64,000 nucleotides of DNA from an uncultured Lentisphaerota bacterium (GCA_903896925.1 CAITZM010000119.1:28903-92902), one strand, 5' to 3'; counted from the first letter of the stretch, positions 8,571 through 18,046 are shown. Notes: a model not told the origin generated them from the sequence alone. Numbers and translations are program-made.

Positions 8571-10931
8571 TCACTTCGCCGCGGCGGCTTCCGGCTTCAG
8601 CAGCAGCACCCCGAAGACGCCGCCGGCGATGCTTTTCGGATGCGGCTGGAACTTCACGGTGATCTGCCGCTTGCCCTGCGTCAGTTTTTCCGGCACGGGA
8701 TAATCCACTTCGAAGAAGTCGCTGGGCTTGTTCCGGTTGATCGTCTGCTCGGCGATCTTCTCGCCGTCGACGAGGATGTCGAACGTGCGCAGGCCGTCGC
8801 TGCCCCAGTAGGCGCAGCGCAGCGTCAGCGGCTGTTCGGGCGCCACCTTGAGGTCGTAGCTGAACCAGCCGCCGCCGACGGCGTGGCGCCACTTGCGGCC
8901 GGCGTGCTCGCCGCTGGAGGACTTGGCGCTCTGGAGGTGGTGGTCGGTCTCCGGCTGCTGCTCGCCGGGCCGGACCTCGTCCACGATGCGCGCCTCGTAG
9001 GCCTTGCGCGCGGCGGCGGCCGCGGCGAGGTCGGCCTGGTGTTGGTCCCAGTCGGCCGAGCTGTACAGGTTCCAGTACACGGTGAAGCGCTGGTGGTGCA
9101 GGCCGTAGTAGGGCGAGAGCGTGACATCGGCCGGGCGGCCGAGGCCCTGCGTGCGGAAGGTCAGCGGGCGGCCGGCGACGGGGGCGACGTGCCGGAGCAG
9201 TTCGGAAGGCTCGCACATCAGCACGGGCACCGCGGGCGTCGGCGCGTGCTGGAGGTCGAGCTGGCCCTTGGTGTAGAGGTTGATCTGGTCCAGGCCTTCC
9301 CGGCCCAGCTCGCCGGCGAGCACGACGGGGCCGTAGCAGAGCGCGACGAGCTTCGGCGCGCCCGGCAGCGGCTCGACGCGCAGCGTCATCGGCAGGTGCA
9401 CCTCGACCGCGTCGCCCGTTTTCCACTCGCGCTCGAGCGTCGCATAGCCGTCAGCGCCGGTCTGCGCCTTGGCTGTCGCGCCGTTGACTGTGACTGCGAT
9501 GTCTTTGGCCCAGAACGGATGCCGGATTTTCAGCGCGAGCTTGACCGGCTGCGCACACTTGAACACAAGCCGCGTCGTATCGCTCTCCGGGAACTGCGTC
9601 TCCTGCCGCACGACGAGGCCCTTATCCTTCCACGTCAGCTCCGACGCGATGAAGAGGTTCAGGTAGAGCGCGTCGGCGCTGTGAAAGAAAATCGTGTCGG
9701 TGTATTTGCCGTGGTTCTCGACGCCCGTGCCGGTGCAGCACCAGAAGGAATCGTTGGTGGTGTTGTAGCTCTTGAAGTGGCCGGGCTTGAGCGATGCGAA
9801 GTAATACATCATGCCGGTGTCCGGGTCCTGCGAGGCGAGGATCTGGTTGAGCAGCGCGCGCTCGTAGAAGTCCATCGTCCGCGCCGCGGGCTGCCAGGCG
9901 AACAGGTGGCGCGTCAGCTTGAGCATGTTGTAGGTGTTGCACGTCTCGGCGGAGGCGGGCGTCAGGTGCTTGGCAAACTGGTCCAAGGGGAAGAAGTGCT
10001 CGCTGTCGCTGTGCCCGCCGATGCAGTAGGCGCGGTCGAGCGCGACGTACCGCCAGAAGTTGGAGGCGACCGCGCCGAACGCCGGTTCGCCCGTCAGCTC
10101 GAACTCGCGCGCCGCGCCGACGATTTTCGGGATCTGCGTGTTCGCGTGCTTGCCGTTGAGCTGGTCTTCGCCGCGCGCGAGCGGCTCGAAGATCAGCTCA
10201 TGGTTGAACGCGCGCGCCAGCTGGAGGTGTGCGGGGTTGCCGGTGACGCCGTAGAGGTTGGCGAACACCTCGTTCATGCCGCCGTGCTCGTTGCCGAGCG
10301 CCTTTTGCTGCTGCTCGTGGCTCAAGCGGTTGATGCGGAACGAAAGCCAGTCGGCCATCTTGTTCAGGATGTCCAGCGCCTGCCGGTTGCCGCAGAGCTG
10401 GTGGACGTCGAGCAGGCCGGCCATGATTTTGTGCAGCGTGTAGTAGGGTGCCCAGACCGGCTTGCACGCATCCACGCGGTCGAAGAACGATTCGGGGTAG
10501 GCCGAGAGGAAGCCCGGGTTGAAGCCCTTGGCCGGCAACGCCGCCTGGCACTTGGCGAGCTCGGCGACCATGTAATCGAGCTTGGCCTTGAGTTTTTCAT
10601 CGCCGGTGCTGGCGTACATCAGCGCGCACGCCGAAAGATAATGGCCGGTGAAGTGGCCGCGCAATTCACCCTTCGGCGCTTCCCAATGGCCGAGCGGTTC
10701 CGCGGTCGAGGGCAGGCCGGCGGTCACGCGGAAGTTGTGCAGCAGCCGGTCGGCGTCGAGGTCGAGGAGATATTTGCGGTCGCGTTCCTGCGCATCCTTG
10801 AACGGCCCGGCGAGCAGCCGCACCTGCGCCAGCGGAAAGGGTTCCGCGGCCGGCTGCACCGCGCCGCCTTGCGCCGTCACGGCCAGACCCGCCGCCGCCC
10901 ACAACAGCCCTATCACCCGTTTGTTCTGCAT
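8571..10931 (-). CDS. GH127 beta-L-arabinofuranosidase-like (DUF1680)
   Basis: This 786-residue secreted protein releases non-reducing-end beta-L-arabinofuranose by family assignment. A signal peptide (VIGLLWAAAGLAVTAQGGA) precedes the (alpha/alpha)6 barrel. Family hallmarks include HFTGHYLSACALMYA, WAPYYTLHKIMAGLLD and GGMNEVFANLY. The zinc/catalytic cluster of characterised GH127 enzymes (Glu-Cys-Cys-Cys) is present as E329 and C331 in SAETCNTYN and as C398-C399 in FWCCTGTG. Two beta-sandwich regions follow. The ATG at 10931 has AAGGAG seven bases upstream. A GTG seven codons earlier is less likely. It diverges from the PTS gene. Confidence 0.92.
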   Translation of the reverse strand: MQNKRVIGLLWAAAGLAVTAQGGAVQPAAEPFPLAQVRLLAGPFKDAQERDRKYLLDLDADRLLHNFRVTAGLPSTAEPLGHWEAPKGELRGHFTGHYLSACALMYASTGDEKLKAKLDYMVAELAKCQAALPAKGFNPGFLSAYPESFFDRVDACKPVWAPYYTLHKIMAGLLDVHQLCGNRQALDILNKMADWLSFRINRLSHEQQQKALGNEHGGMNEVFANLYGVTGNPAHLQLARAFNHELIFEPLARGEDQLNGKHANTQIPKIVGAAREFELTGEPAFGAVASNFWRYVALDRAYCIGGHSDSEHFFPLDQFAKHLTPASAETCNTYNMLKLTRHLFAWQPAARTMDFYERALLNQILASQDPDTGMMYYFASLKPGHFKSYNTTNDSFWCCTGTGVENHGKYTDTIFFHSADALYLNLFIASELTWKDKGLVVRQETQFPESDTTRLVFKCAQPVKLALKIRHPFWAKDIAVTVNGATAKAQTGADGYATLEREWKTGDAVEVHLPMTLRVEPLPGAPKLVALCYGPVVLAGELGREGLDQINLYTKGQLDLQHAPTPAVPVLMCEPSELLRHVAPVAGRPLTFRTQGLGRPADVTLSPYYGLHHQRFTVYWNLYSSADWDQHQADLAAAAAARKAYEARIVDEVRPGEQQPETDHHLQSAKSSSGEHAGRKWRHAVGGGWFSYDLKVAPEQPLTLRCAYWGSDGLRTFDILVDGEKIAEQTINRNKPSDFFEVDYPVPEKLTQGKRQITVKFQPHPKSIAGGVFGVLLLKPEAAAAK

Positions 10932-11032
10932 TTCAGGCTCCTTCGCGTTCACATGACGGGCGGATGTCGTCCGTCATTATTTAAGTGTGTTACATAATGG
11001 CCGCGCAAGGCAAGCCGAAAGCGGTTTGGTGC

Positions 11033-11048
11033 CGCGAAAACGTTTCGG
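11033..11048. promoter_or_regulatory. possible LacI-family operator
   Basis: The string cgcgaaaacgtttcgg contains the near-palindrome CGAAAACGTTTCG, with the AAACG/CGTTT core and central CG typical of LacI/CcpA-type operators. It lies 53 bases before the PTS gene, in the only intergenic region shared by two divergent genes here. No LacI-type regulator is encoded in the window. Confidence 0.25.
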
Positions 11049-11100
11049 ATTGACCTTAGGGGGGCTTCGCCGCAATATCGCCCGCGGCGCGGGGACTGCG

Positions 11101-11547
11101 ATGAATCTCAAGAAATCGCTCAAAATCGAAACAATTGCCCAGGAGCTGACGGCCACCACCAAGGATGGCGTCATTGAGAATTTGGTGGACCTGCTCGTGG
11201 CCGCCGGCAAGATCAAGGACCGTCTCGAGGCCTTGCGCGCCGTGCTCGAGCGCGAAAAGAAGATGTCCACCGGCATGCAGAGCGGCATCGCCATCCCGCA
11301 CGGCAAGACCGACTCGGTGGACGAACTCGTCGCCGCCTTCGGCATCAAGCACGCCGGCGTGGAGTTCGATTCGCTCGACGGCCTGCCCGCGCGCATCTTC
11401 GTGATGACGCTCTCTCCCACCAACCGCACCGGTCCGCACATCCAATTTCTCGCCGAGATCAGCCGCCAGCTCAACGATCCTGCGGTCCGCGAGCGCCTGC
11501 TGCAGGCTGCCACGGCGGAAGAAATCCTGACGATCCTCGCGGGTTGA
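11101..11547 (+). CDS. PTS EIIA (fructose/nitrogen-type) protein
   Basis: This 148-residue single-domain cytoplasmic protein belongs to the PTS EIIA type 2 (fructose/mannitol/PtsN) family. The phospho-acceptor is H67 in GIAIPHGKT. Other family segments are NLVDLLVAAGKI, RLEALRAVLEREKKMSTGM and FLAEISRQLNDPAVRERLL. It stands alone, without EIIB or EIIC genes, so a regulatory role like PtsN is more likely than transport. The ATG at 11101 has only a weak ribosome-binding site (GGGGA), but it begins the conserved domain. A methyltransferase gene follows after 32 bases. Confidence 0.93.
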   Translation: MNLKKSLKIETIAQELTATTKDGVIENLVDLLVAAGKIKDRLEALRAVLEREKKMSTGMQSGIAIPHGKTDSVDELVAAFGIKHAGVEFDSLDGLPARIFVMTLSPTNRTGPHIQFLAEISRQLNDPAVRERLLQAATAEEILTILAG

Positions 11548-11579
11548 GCAGGGCGGTGGGACAGGGGAGGGCTGTCAGC

Positions 11580-12215
11580 ATGACGGAAAATGATGTGGTG
11601 TATGTCCGGCGGCTGATCGCCGGTGGCGTGCTCAAGGATCCCGTGCTGGAACTGGGCGCGGGCTATGGCGGCACGACCTGCCGCGAGCTGGTCTGCGGCG
11701 CGGGCCTGCGCTACAGCACCGTGGATCTGCAAGCCGGTCCCGGCGTGGATTTCGTCGCCAACATGGAGCGCGCCGAGGACCAGCAGGTCTTCGCCCAAGC
11801 CCCCCGTTTCGGTTCCATCCTGATCCTCAACGTGCTCGAGCACACCTTTGAGCCGCTCGCGGTCCTCGACAACTGCCTGCGCCTGCTCGCCCCCGGCGGT
11901 AATCTGGTCGTGCTGACCCCCTGCGTCTGGCCGCTGCACTTCTATCCGCTCGACACGCTGCGCCTGAATCCGAATTTCTACGAGGAATATGCCCGCCGCC
12001 GCCACCTGGAGCTGGCGCCGGAATATTTTGAATTTGTCGGTTGCGGGCCGGTGCAAAGTTTTCGCGACGCCAAGGGCGGACGTTATCCGCCGCCCACGCA
12101 GAACGCGTGCGGGCGGCTCTGGTCGAAGATCATCCACGAGCTCGCGCACACCTGCGGCCGCAAGCAGCATTTCCCCAACCGCCTCGCCGTCGCCGCCGTG
12201 CTCACGCAGAAATAG
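11580..12215 (+). CDS. class I SAM-dependent methyltransferase
   Basis: This 211-residue cytoplasmic protein has methyltransferase motif I at VLELGAGYGGTTC, an acidic motif II end at YSTVDLQAGPGVD, ILILNVLEHTFEPLAVLDNC (motif IV region), and LAPGGNLVVLTP (post-IV strand). This is the type 11 (UbiE-like) pattern. The late segment AYPVP-like region is replaced by PLHFYPLDTLRLNPNFYEEYA, as in methyltransferases of sugar or cell-surface clusters. The substrate is unknown. I chose the ATG at 11580 because GGGGAGGG precedes it. It probably shares a transcript with the PTS gene. Confidence 0.88.
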   Translation: MTENDVVYVRRLIAGGVLKDPVLELGAGYGGTTCRELVCGAGLRYSTVDLQAGPGVDFVANMERAEDQQVFAQAPRFGSILILNVLEHTFEPLAVLDNCLRLLAPGGNLVVLTPCVWPLHFYPLDTLRLNPNFYEEYARRRHLELAPEYFEFVGCGPVQSFRDAKGGRYPPPTQNACGRLWSKIIHELAHTCGRKQHFPNRLAVAAVLTQK

Positions 12216-12811
12216 CACCAACATCCGTTTTGTGGGTGGGAGCTCCCGCTCCCGCGCACCCCACCGACGAAAACACCCGTCACCCGCGGGAGGGCGCGCG
12301 TCCTCGCGAGCCGCCAACCCAAGCAGACGCGGGAGCAGAGCTCCCGCCCATCAGGGACAAAAGCGGGCGCAGCGGTTCGACAAGTGCTCCGCCGGCATAC
12401 AAGGCGCCAAGCCACCCTGTTTGAACCCAATAACGGAGGAGTTTCGCGCCAAGGACGCCAAGCACGCCAAGCAGAACCAGCCACGGGATAACATGGATTC
12501 CACGGAAGGTGGGGCGGGCGCGCCTGCGGTGAGCTTGCCAGCCTTGAACTTGTCGAAGGGTCGAATCCGCCGCGCCCGCCGCCAGATAAACCAACCGGAC
12601 AAGAGCAGGAGGAACGCCGGCCGATCTCTGCTGGTCTCTTGCATCCGTGCTGATCCGTGTTCATCCCTGGCTGTTTTCATCTTCTTCCGGCTGACCTCTG
12701 ACCGCTGATCTCTGACCTCTTCTTCTCCGGCTGCGTTTGGTGCTTCCCTCCGGGGGACAGCGCGGCTAACGTCCGCCCTATGATTTTTTTTAGCGACAAA
12801 GGGGCGGGGGT
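12216..12811. other. 596-base repeat-rich gap
   Basis: No gene is supported. I see a ggagctcccgctcccgc dyad near 12240, a CGGCTCGCG-family fragment near 12284-12313, gcgggagcagagctcccgcc near 12328-12349, a ggacgccaagcacgccaag unit near 12451-12471, and cttgaacttgtcgaagggtcg (12543-12563) from the TTCGA...CTCAGGG repeat family. A tract at 12624-12730 is built of short gctgatc/gtgttcatcc/ctgacctct units. The last 30 bases (atgattttttttagcg) are AT-rich and could hold a promoter for the next gene. Confidence 0.6.
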
Positions 12812-14122
12812 ATGAAGCGTGTGTTGCTGGGGTTGTCTGTGGCCCTGCTGCTGCCTGGCGCGGTGCTGGCGGCGTCGCTGACGCGTGAGGAGGTGCTGTC
12901 GGCGACGCTCAAGCCCTATGCCGGCCCGACGACCCGGGGTGTGGATACGCGCACGCTCACGGGCAAGGTGATGTGCGGCTATCAGGGCTGGTTCAATGTC
13001 GAGGGCGATGGCGCGGAGCGCGGCAACGTCCACTGGATCAAGCACCGCGGCCCACTTGCGCCGGGCAACGCGAAGGTCGATCTGTGGCCCGATGTGTCCG
13101 AACTCGGCGCCGACGAGCGCTTCGCCACGGGCTTCAAATTCGCCGACGGCCGCACGGCGGAGGTGTTCAGCTCCTTCAAGCAGGCCACCGTGCTGCGGCA
13201 TTTCCAGTGGATGCGTGACTATGGGATCGATGGCGCCTTCGTCCAGCGCTTTGTCAGCTGCCTGCGCGATCCGCGGTCGCTCCGCCACAACAATACCGTG
13301 CTCGCCCACTGCCGCGAGGGCGCTAACCGCTTTGGCCGCGCCTATGCCGTGATGTACGACCTCAGCGGACTTGGCGCCAATCGCATTGCGGAGGTGATGG
13401 AGGACTGGCGCGCCCTGCGCACGCGGATGCGCGTGGGCGACGACCCCGCCTATCTGCAGCACCGCGGCCGGCCGCTCGTCGCGCTCTGGGGCGTGGGCTT
13501 CAACGACAAGCGCGCCTATACGCTCGCCGATTGCCGCCAGCTCGTGGAGTTTTTCAAGCAGGACGGCTGTGCCGTGATGCTCGGCGTGCCGACCGGCTGG
13601 CGGACCCTGAACCGCGATGCCGAACCTGACGCTGCCTTGCTGGACGTCATCGCGCTCGCCGATGTCGTCAGCCCGTGGAGCGTCGGGCGCTACCACACGC
13701 CCGCCCAGGCCGCGAGGACCGCCGAAAAAATCTGGCAGCCCGACCTCGCCTGGTGCGCGGCGCATAAGCTCGATTTCCTGCCGGTGGTCTACCCCGGGTT
13801 CAGCTGGTTCAACATGTACGGCCGCTCCTTCAACGAGGTGCCGAGGCTCAAGGGCGAGTTCCTTTGGTCGCAATTTGTAGCAGCCAAGCGCGCCGGCGCG
13901 ACGATGCTCTATGTGGCGATGTTCGACGAGGTGGATGAAGGCACTGCGATCTTCAAGTGCAGCAACGAGCCGCCCGTCGGTGGCGAGTCGAAATTCCTGA
14001 CCTACGAGGGGCTCCCGAGCGATCATTATCTCTGGCTGGCCGGAGAAGGCGCGCGCCTGCTCCGCGGCGAGCGGCCGGTGGCAGACCAACTGCCTGTGCG
14101 CAAGGGCAAGCTCGCGCCGTAG
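12812..14122 (+). CDS. secreted GH71/GH99-like protein
   Basis: This 436-residue protein has a signal peptide (VLLGLSVALLLPGAVLA). The mature part opens with GKVMCGYQGWFNVEGDG, the recognisable start of GH71/99-like proteins. It continues through VDLWPDVSEL, LRHFQWMRDYGIDGAFVQRF, PLVALWGVGFND and DFLPVVYPGFSWFN. Related families act on alpha-mannosidic or alpha-glucosidic links (GH99 endo-alpha-mannosidase, GH71 alpha-1,3-glucanase), but this subgroup is largely uncharacterised, so no substrate is assigned. The stop codon is followed directly by the next ATG, with no gap. The ribosome-binding site is a G-rich GGGGCGGGGG. Confidence 0.85.
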   Translation: MKRVLLGLSVALLLPGAVLAASLTREEVLSATLKPYAGPTTRGVDTRTLTGKVMCGYQGWFNVEGDGAERGNVHWIKHRGPLAPGNAKVDLWPDVSELGADERFATGFKFADGRTAEVFSSFKQATVLRHFQWMRDYGIDGAFVQRFVSCLRDPRSLRHNNTVLAHCREGANRFGRAYAVMYDLSGLGANRIAEVMEDWRALRTRMRVGDDPAYLQHRGRPLVALWGVGFNDKRAYTLADCRQLVEFFKQDGCAVMLGVPTGWRTLNRDAEPDAALLDVIALADVVSPWSVGRYHTPAQAARTAEKIWQPDLAWCAAHKLDFLPVVYPGFSWFNMYGRSFNEVPRLKGEFLWSQFVAAKRAGATMLYVAMFDEVDEGTAIFKCSNEPPVGGESKFLTYEGLPSDHYLWLAGEGARLLRGERPVADQLPVRKGKLAP

Positions 14123-15268
14123 ATGAACAGGTCCATGAATACAGTCACATCCATCGTCCTCGCCGCCTTGCTGCTGTCGCCGCTGCCGGCGCTGCACGCC
14201 GCCGATGCGCCGCCACCTGCCGATCCGGTGCCGGCATTCAAGGCCAAGCTGCAGGCGACCTTGGTCAAGCACTTGGACCAGCTGCTCGGCGCGGATGGCG
14301 CGGTGGCCCCGCTCAAGGGGAAGACGGCGGAGGGCAGCGAGGCGCTGACCTTCTACCTGCTCTTCGAGCGCACCGGCGAACAGAAATATCGCCGGGCCGC
14401 CCTCGGCATGGCGGACCAGGTCCTGAAGGACATGCGGGCGACGAAGTGCGGCGTGCTGGCGATCAAGGAGAAGGAGAAGCCGGGCGGCAAAACGATCCTC
14501 GGTGGCGGCGCGCCGGCGCTAGGTAACTATGCGGGGGGCGTCGCCTATATCCTGCACAAGGAAGGCGGCCGGACCAACGACCTGTGCTACGTCGCCAACG
14601 TGATCGATCGCTATCCGTGGAACGAGGGCGGCTGGTGGGCGGCGACGATCGACGTGACGACCGGCGAGCCCAAGGAACCGCTCTCGAAGCCTTCGCCAAT
14701 CAACAAAAGCGCCGCCATCGCCATGGCCGCCGGGATGCTCAGCGTGTATGTGCGCGATGTCGACCCGGTGCTCGCCGCGCGGTTGAAACAGAAGGCCGAC
14801 AAGTGCCTCTACAGCCAGATCATCTCTGCGCAGGAGGCGGATGGCTTCTGGCACTACAGCCTGTCGGGCAACGATCCGGGCAACAAGGATATCCTCGGCT
14901 ACTTCATGCTCACGACAGAGGAGCTGATGAAGCTGCAGCAGTTCAATCCCGCCTATCGCGAGGAGCGGCTGAACGCCGCCGTGCGCAAGGCCCAGGCCTT
15001 TGCGCTCAAGCACATCGCTCCGATGACCGAGCCCAACCACGGCCCCGCGTGCCAGCTGCACACCACGCGCGAATCTCCGACGCATTACTCGCTCAAGGAG
15101 GACACCAAGCGCTGCTTCCAGCTCGGCCGCCTCCTGCTCGGCGGCGGCTACACGGACGAAGGCCTCAAAATCATGAACGCCGCCCTCGAGCAGTTTCCCG
15201 TCGGCAATGTGGGCCAGGACGGCGCCCACGCCGCGGAACCCTCGGCGCTCATCCTTTCCAGCTTCTGA
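14123..15268 (+). CDS. secreted alpha-helical barrel protein, probable polysaccharide-active enzyme
   Basis: This 381-residue protein has a signal peptide (VTSIVLAALLLSPLPALHAA). Paired helices such as ALTFYLLFERTGEQKYRRAAL and AIAMAAGMLSVYVRDVDPVLAARL repeat along its length. That pattern suggests an (alpha/alpha) barrel like GH88/GH105, GH9 or alginate/pectate-lyase-type folds. Aromatic and charged residues in YPWNEGGWWAATID and GFWHYSLSGNDPGNKDILGYF could line an active cleft. I do not recognise the family. It begins directly after the stop of the GH71/99-like gene, so the two are co-transcribed and probably coupled. Confidence 0.7.
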   Translation: MNRSMNTVTSIVLAALLLSPLPALHAADAPPPADPVPAFKAKLQATLVKHLDQLLGADGAVAPLKGKTAEGSEALTFYLLFERTGEQKYRRAALGMADQVLKDMRATKCGVLAIKEKEKPGGKTILGGGAPALGNYAGGVAYILHKEGGRTNDLCYVANVIDRYPWNEGGWWAATIDVTTGEPKEPLSKPSPINKSAAIAMAAGMLSVYVRDVDPVLAARLKQKADKCLYSQIISAQEADGFWHYSLSGNDPGNKDILGYFMLTTEELMKLQQFNPAYREERLNAAVRKAQAFALKHIAPMTEPNHGPACQLHTTRESPTHYSLKEDTKRCFQLGRLLLGGGYTDEGLKIMNAALEQFPVGNVGQDGAHAAEPSALILSSF

Positions 15269-15305
15269 TGAACGGGCCTTGTGGATATGAGAAGCAAAAC
15301 ACCTT

Positions 15306-15354
15306 GTGGCATGGGCGTCCCGCCCACGAAGCGCGGGCAAGATGCCCGTGCCAC
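15306..15354. repeat. GTGGCAYGGGC inverted repeat
   Basis: The left arm gtggcatgggcgtcccgccc and the right arm cgggcaagatgcccgtgccac form a long interrupted dyad. Related gcgggcatcccgcccgc and gtgccggtgc units continue into the start of the next open frame (15500-15600), which suggests that frame's N-terminal part is repeat-derived. Confidence 0.65.
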
Positions 15355-15402
15355 TTTGGCTGCCAGCTTAAAGCGCACGAAACGCACACGGAACGAGGCG
15401 TT

Positions 15403-17754
15403 ATGAATCAAACCCCACCCCCAACGGATCCGCAACCCGGCACCAGGTTTGTCAACGCCGCCGCCGTGTCTCTGCGATCCGTAGGCAGTGCCCTGCGGCC
15501 CGCCAGGCGGTTGTGGCGGCACGCCTCTGGCGTGCCGGTGCAGCGGGCATCCCGCCCGCGCGATCCGGGTTGGCGGCGGGACGCGTGCCTCCACGGCAGC
15601 TTGCGCAGGCGCAAGGCCCAGAAGTTGAGCTGCGCCCCCTTGGCCATCGCCCTCTTGGGCGTCTGTTCCTGTGCGGCCATGGGGGCTGAAGCAGCGGCTA
15701 CGCGCACGACACCGCTCTCCGGTGCCGGCGCCGTGATCGAGACGCTGGCGGCGTGCGAAGTGGACACGTTCCGGGTGGGCGCGCTGGTGTATACCGACCG
15801 CAAGTACACGGTCAAGGACTGTCCCGACCACCTGCAAGGGCAACTGTTTCTCCGCAGCAGCATCAAGGAGCAAAATTTCCGCTGTACCGCCGGGGGCGTG
15901 TTGACACTGCTGACGCCCAGCCCAGAGAACCCGCGGGCGAACAGCCTGTCCGTGCAGCTTGAGCAGCGCGGCTTCGAGCGGGTCATGCAGCCGGCGCTCT
16001 TCCAGCTCTTCGGCACGCAGACGTTCGACCGCGTCTGCACCTATCAGAAGATCGTGAAACGCGGCGAGCGGTTTCACCTGACGAAGTGGTGCATCCCGGT
16101 TGGCTTCTCAAAAGCGACCGTGGCGGATCTCAAGCCCATTCCGTGGAGCGAGAACAAAGGCGAGCTGCTCTATAACGGCATCCGCCTGCCCGAGGAATGG
16201 CCGCCGCGCAACATCGACCCGCACAGCACCGAGCCGATGCCGGTGCCGTATCTCGCGCTGCCGCCGGCGGTGATCCCGATCGATGTGGGCCGGCAGTTGT
16301 TCGTGGATGATTTCCTGATCCAGCAGACCAGCCTGAAGAGGACGTTCCACAAGCCGGTGAAGTACGAGGGCAACCCAATCCTGAAACCGGAGACCAAACT
16401 GGAACTCAACGCCGGCGGCGATGCCATCGCCTGCCCGAAGAGCGGCGGCCTGTGGTGGGATCCCGCCGCGCAACTCTTCAAGCTCTGGTACGAGGCCGGC
16501 TGGCTCAACACCATCTGTTACGCCACGAGCCGCGACGGCCTGCACTGGGACCGGCCGCAACTGGACGTCGAGGCGGGCACCAACCGCGTCTTGCCGCCCG
16601 ACATGCACTGCGATTCGTGGACGGTGGTGCTCGATTACTGGACCCGGAATCCGCAACAGAAGTACAAGATGTTCGTCCGCGGCCCCGGCCGGGAAGGGAC
16701 GGGCACGAGCATGGTGTCGTCCGACGGCATCCACTGGACCGACCGCACCAAGACCGGCACGACGGGCGACCGCAGCACGATGTTCTACAATCCGTTCCGC
16801 CAGAAATGGGTCTACAGCCTGCGCTCGTCATTCCGCGGACGGTCGCGGCACTACTGGGAGGCCGACGATTTTCTGGCCGGTGCGAAGTGGCGGCCAGGCG
16901 AGCCGGCGATCTGGGCCGCCGCCGACAAGCTCGACCCGCCCGACCCGGCGGTCGGTGACACCGCGCAGCTCTATAACCTCGACGCTGTCGCCTACGAGAG
17001 CCTGATGCTGGGCTGCTTCGAAATCCATCTCGGCCCGGCCAACACCGAGTGCAAGAAGACCGGCATCCCGAAGATCACCGAGCTGCAGTTCGCCTACAGC
17101 CGCGACGGGTTTCACTGGTCCCGGCCCGACCGCGAGCCGGCGATCCGCGCCGAGCGCCGCGACGTGTGGGACCGCGGCTACGTGCAGTCGCTCGGCAATC
17201 TCTGTTGCGTGCGCGGCGACAAGCTCTGGTTCTACTACATCGGGTTCCAAGGCAACACGAACAAGCCTATGGTCAAAGGCCACACCGACGGCTATTACGA
17301 CCGTGGTGCCACCGGCGTGGCCTTTCTGCGCCGCGATGGGTTCGCCTCGCTGGACGCCGGCGACAGCGAGGGCACGTTAACAACGCGGCCCGTACGCTTC
17401 TCTGGCGCGCACCTGTTCGTCAACGCGGCGACCCTGCAGGGCGAACTGCGCGCCGAAATGCTTGATGAGGCGGGCCAGCCGATCGCGCCGTTCACGTTGA
17501 AAAACTGCCGCGCGCTACGCGCCGATAGCACGCTGGAAGAAATCACGTGGGCTGGCGGTGGCGATCTGGCGGCGTTGCGCGACCGGCCAGTGCGGCTGCG
17601 CTTCACACTGCGCAACGGTTCGCTCTACTCGTTCTGGGTCAGCCGTGACGCCTCCGGCCGCAGCGACGGCTACGTGGCCGGCGGCGGCCCCGGCTTCACC
17701 GGCCCGACCGACACTGTCGGCCGGCTGTCGCTCGAGGCCGAAAACAAGCGCTGA
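15403..17754 (+). CDS. secreted five-bladed beta-propeller glycosidase-like protein (GH32/43/117-like)
   Basis: From the first ATG the frame gives 783 residues. The last 480 residues have repeated propeller-blade patterns: LWWDPAAQLFKLWYEAGW, CYATSRDGLHWDRP, YKMFVRGPGREGTGTSMV, SSDGIHWTDR, QFAYSRDGFHWSRP and GDKLWFYYIGFQG. This is the arrangement of GH32/43/62/117-type five-bladed propellers, and the substrate is not assignable. The start is uncertain. Residues 1-66 are encoded by repeat-like DNA and are Arg-rich. A TTG at 15601 would begin a normal signal peptide (RRRKAQKLSC, then PLAIALLGVCSCAAMGAEA) and may be the true start. Confidence 0.75.
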   Translation: MNQTPPPTDPQPGTRFVNAAAVSLRSVGSALRPARRLWRHASGVPVQRASRPRDPGWRRDACLHGSLRRRKAQKLSCAPLAIALLGVCSCAAMGAEAAATRTTPLSGAGAVIETLAACEVDTFRVGALVYTDRKYTVKDCPDHLQGQLFLRSSIKEQNFRCTAGGVLTLLTPSPENPRANSLSVQLEQRGFERVMQPALFQLFGTQTFDRVCTYQKIVKRGERFHLTKWCIPVGFSKATVADLKPIPWSENKGELLYNGIRLPEEWPPRNIDPHSTEPMPVPYLALPPAVIPIDVGRQLFVDDFLIQQTSLKRTFHKPVKYEGNPILKPETKLELNAGGDAIACPKSGGLWWDPAAQLFKLWYEAGWLNTICYATSRDGLHWDRPQLDVEAGTNRVLPPDMHCDSWTVVLDYWTRNPQQKYKMFVRGPGREGTGTSMVSSDGIHWTDRTKTGTTGDRSTMFYNPFRQKWVYSLRSSFRGRSRHYWEADDFLAGAKWRPGEPAIWAAADKLDPPDPAVGDTAQLYNLDAVAYESLMLGCFEIHLGPANTECKKTGIPKITELQFAYSRDGFHWSRPDREPAIRAERRDVWDRGYVQSLGNLCCVRGDKLWFYYIGFQGNTNKPMVKGHTDGYYDRGATGVAFLRRDGFASLDAGDSEGTLTTRPVRFSGAHLFVNAATLQGELRAEMLDEAGQPIAPFTLKNCRALRADSTLEEITWAGGGDLAALRDRPVRLRFTLRNGSLYSFWVSRDASGRSDGYVAGGGPGFTGPTDTVGRLSLEAENKR

Positions 17755-18046
17755 CCGGCTATCGTGCGGCGGTTCTTGTGGGCGGGTTTCTTGCTTCGGT
17801 GGGGTACGCGGGGCCGGCTTGCCCGCCTCAGGTGGGTGACCCGACCTACAGCGTATACGGATCGAAAATTTGTAGGCCGAGTCTCCGACTCGGCGCACCC
17901 GACCTTGACGACAACTGCGCCCGGCCCATCGCCGGATCGGCGCGGCTGCCCGCGCCGGGGAAATGCATCCCAAAAAACGCGTGGCGAAAACCGCGAAGTT
18001 GAACTTGAACCGGCAACCCTGTCCGTGCCACAAGAGGCGCATGTCT
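17755..18046. other. intergenic repeats
   Basis: There is no gene in these 292 bases. The clearest dyad is gtaggccgagtctccgactc, continuing ggcgca (17872-17897), with complementary ccgagtc/gactcgg arms. Other GC-rich units (gcccgcctcaggtgggtgac) look like further dispersed repeats. Confidence 0.6.

Noticed and set aside
8442..10997. Long plus-strand frame over the GH127 gene
   Set aside because: Its composition is typical of an antisense frame, and the minus strand carries a well-conserved GH127 with its metal cluster.
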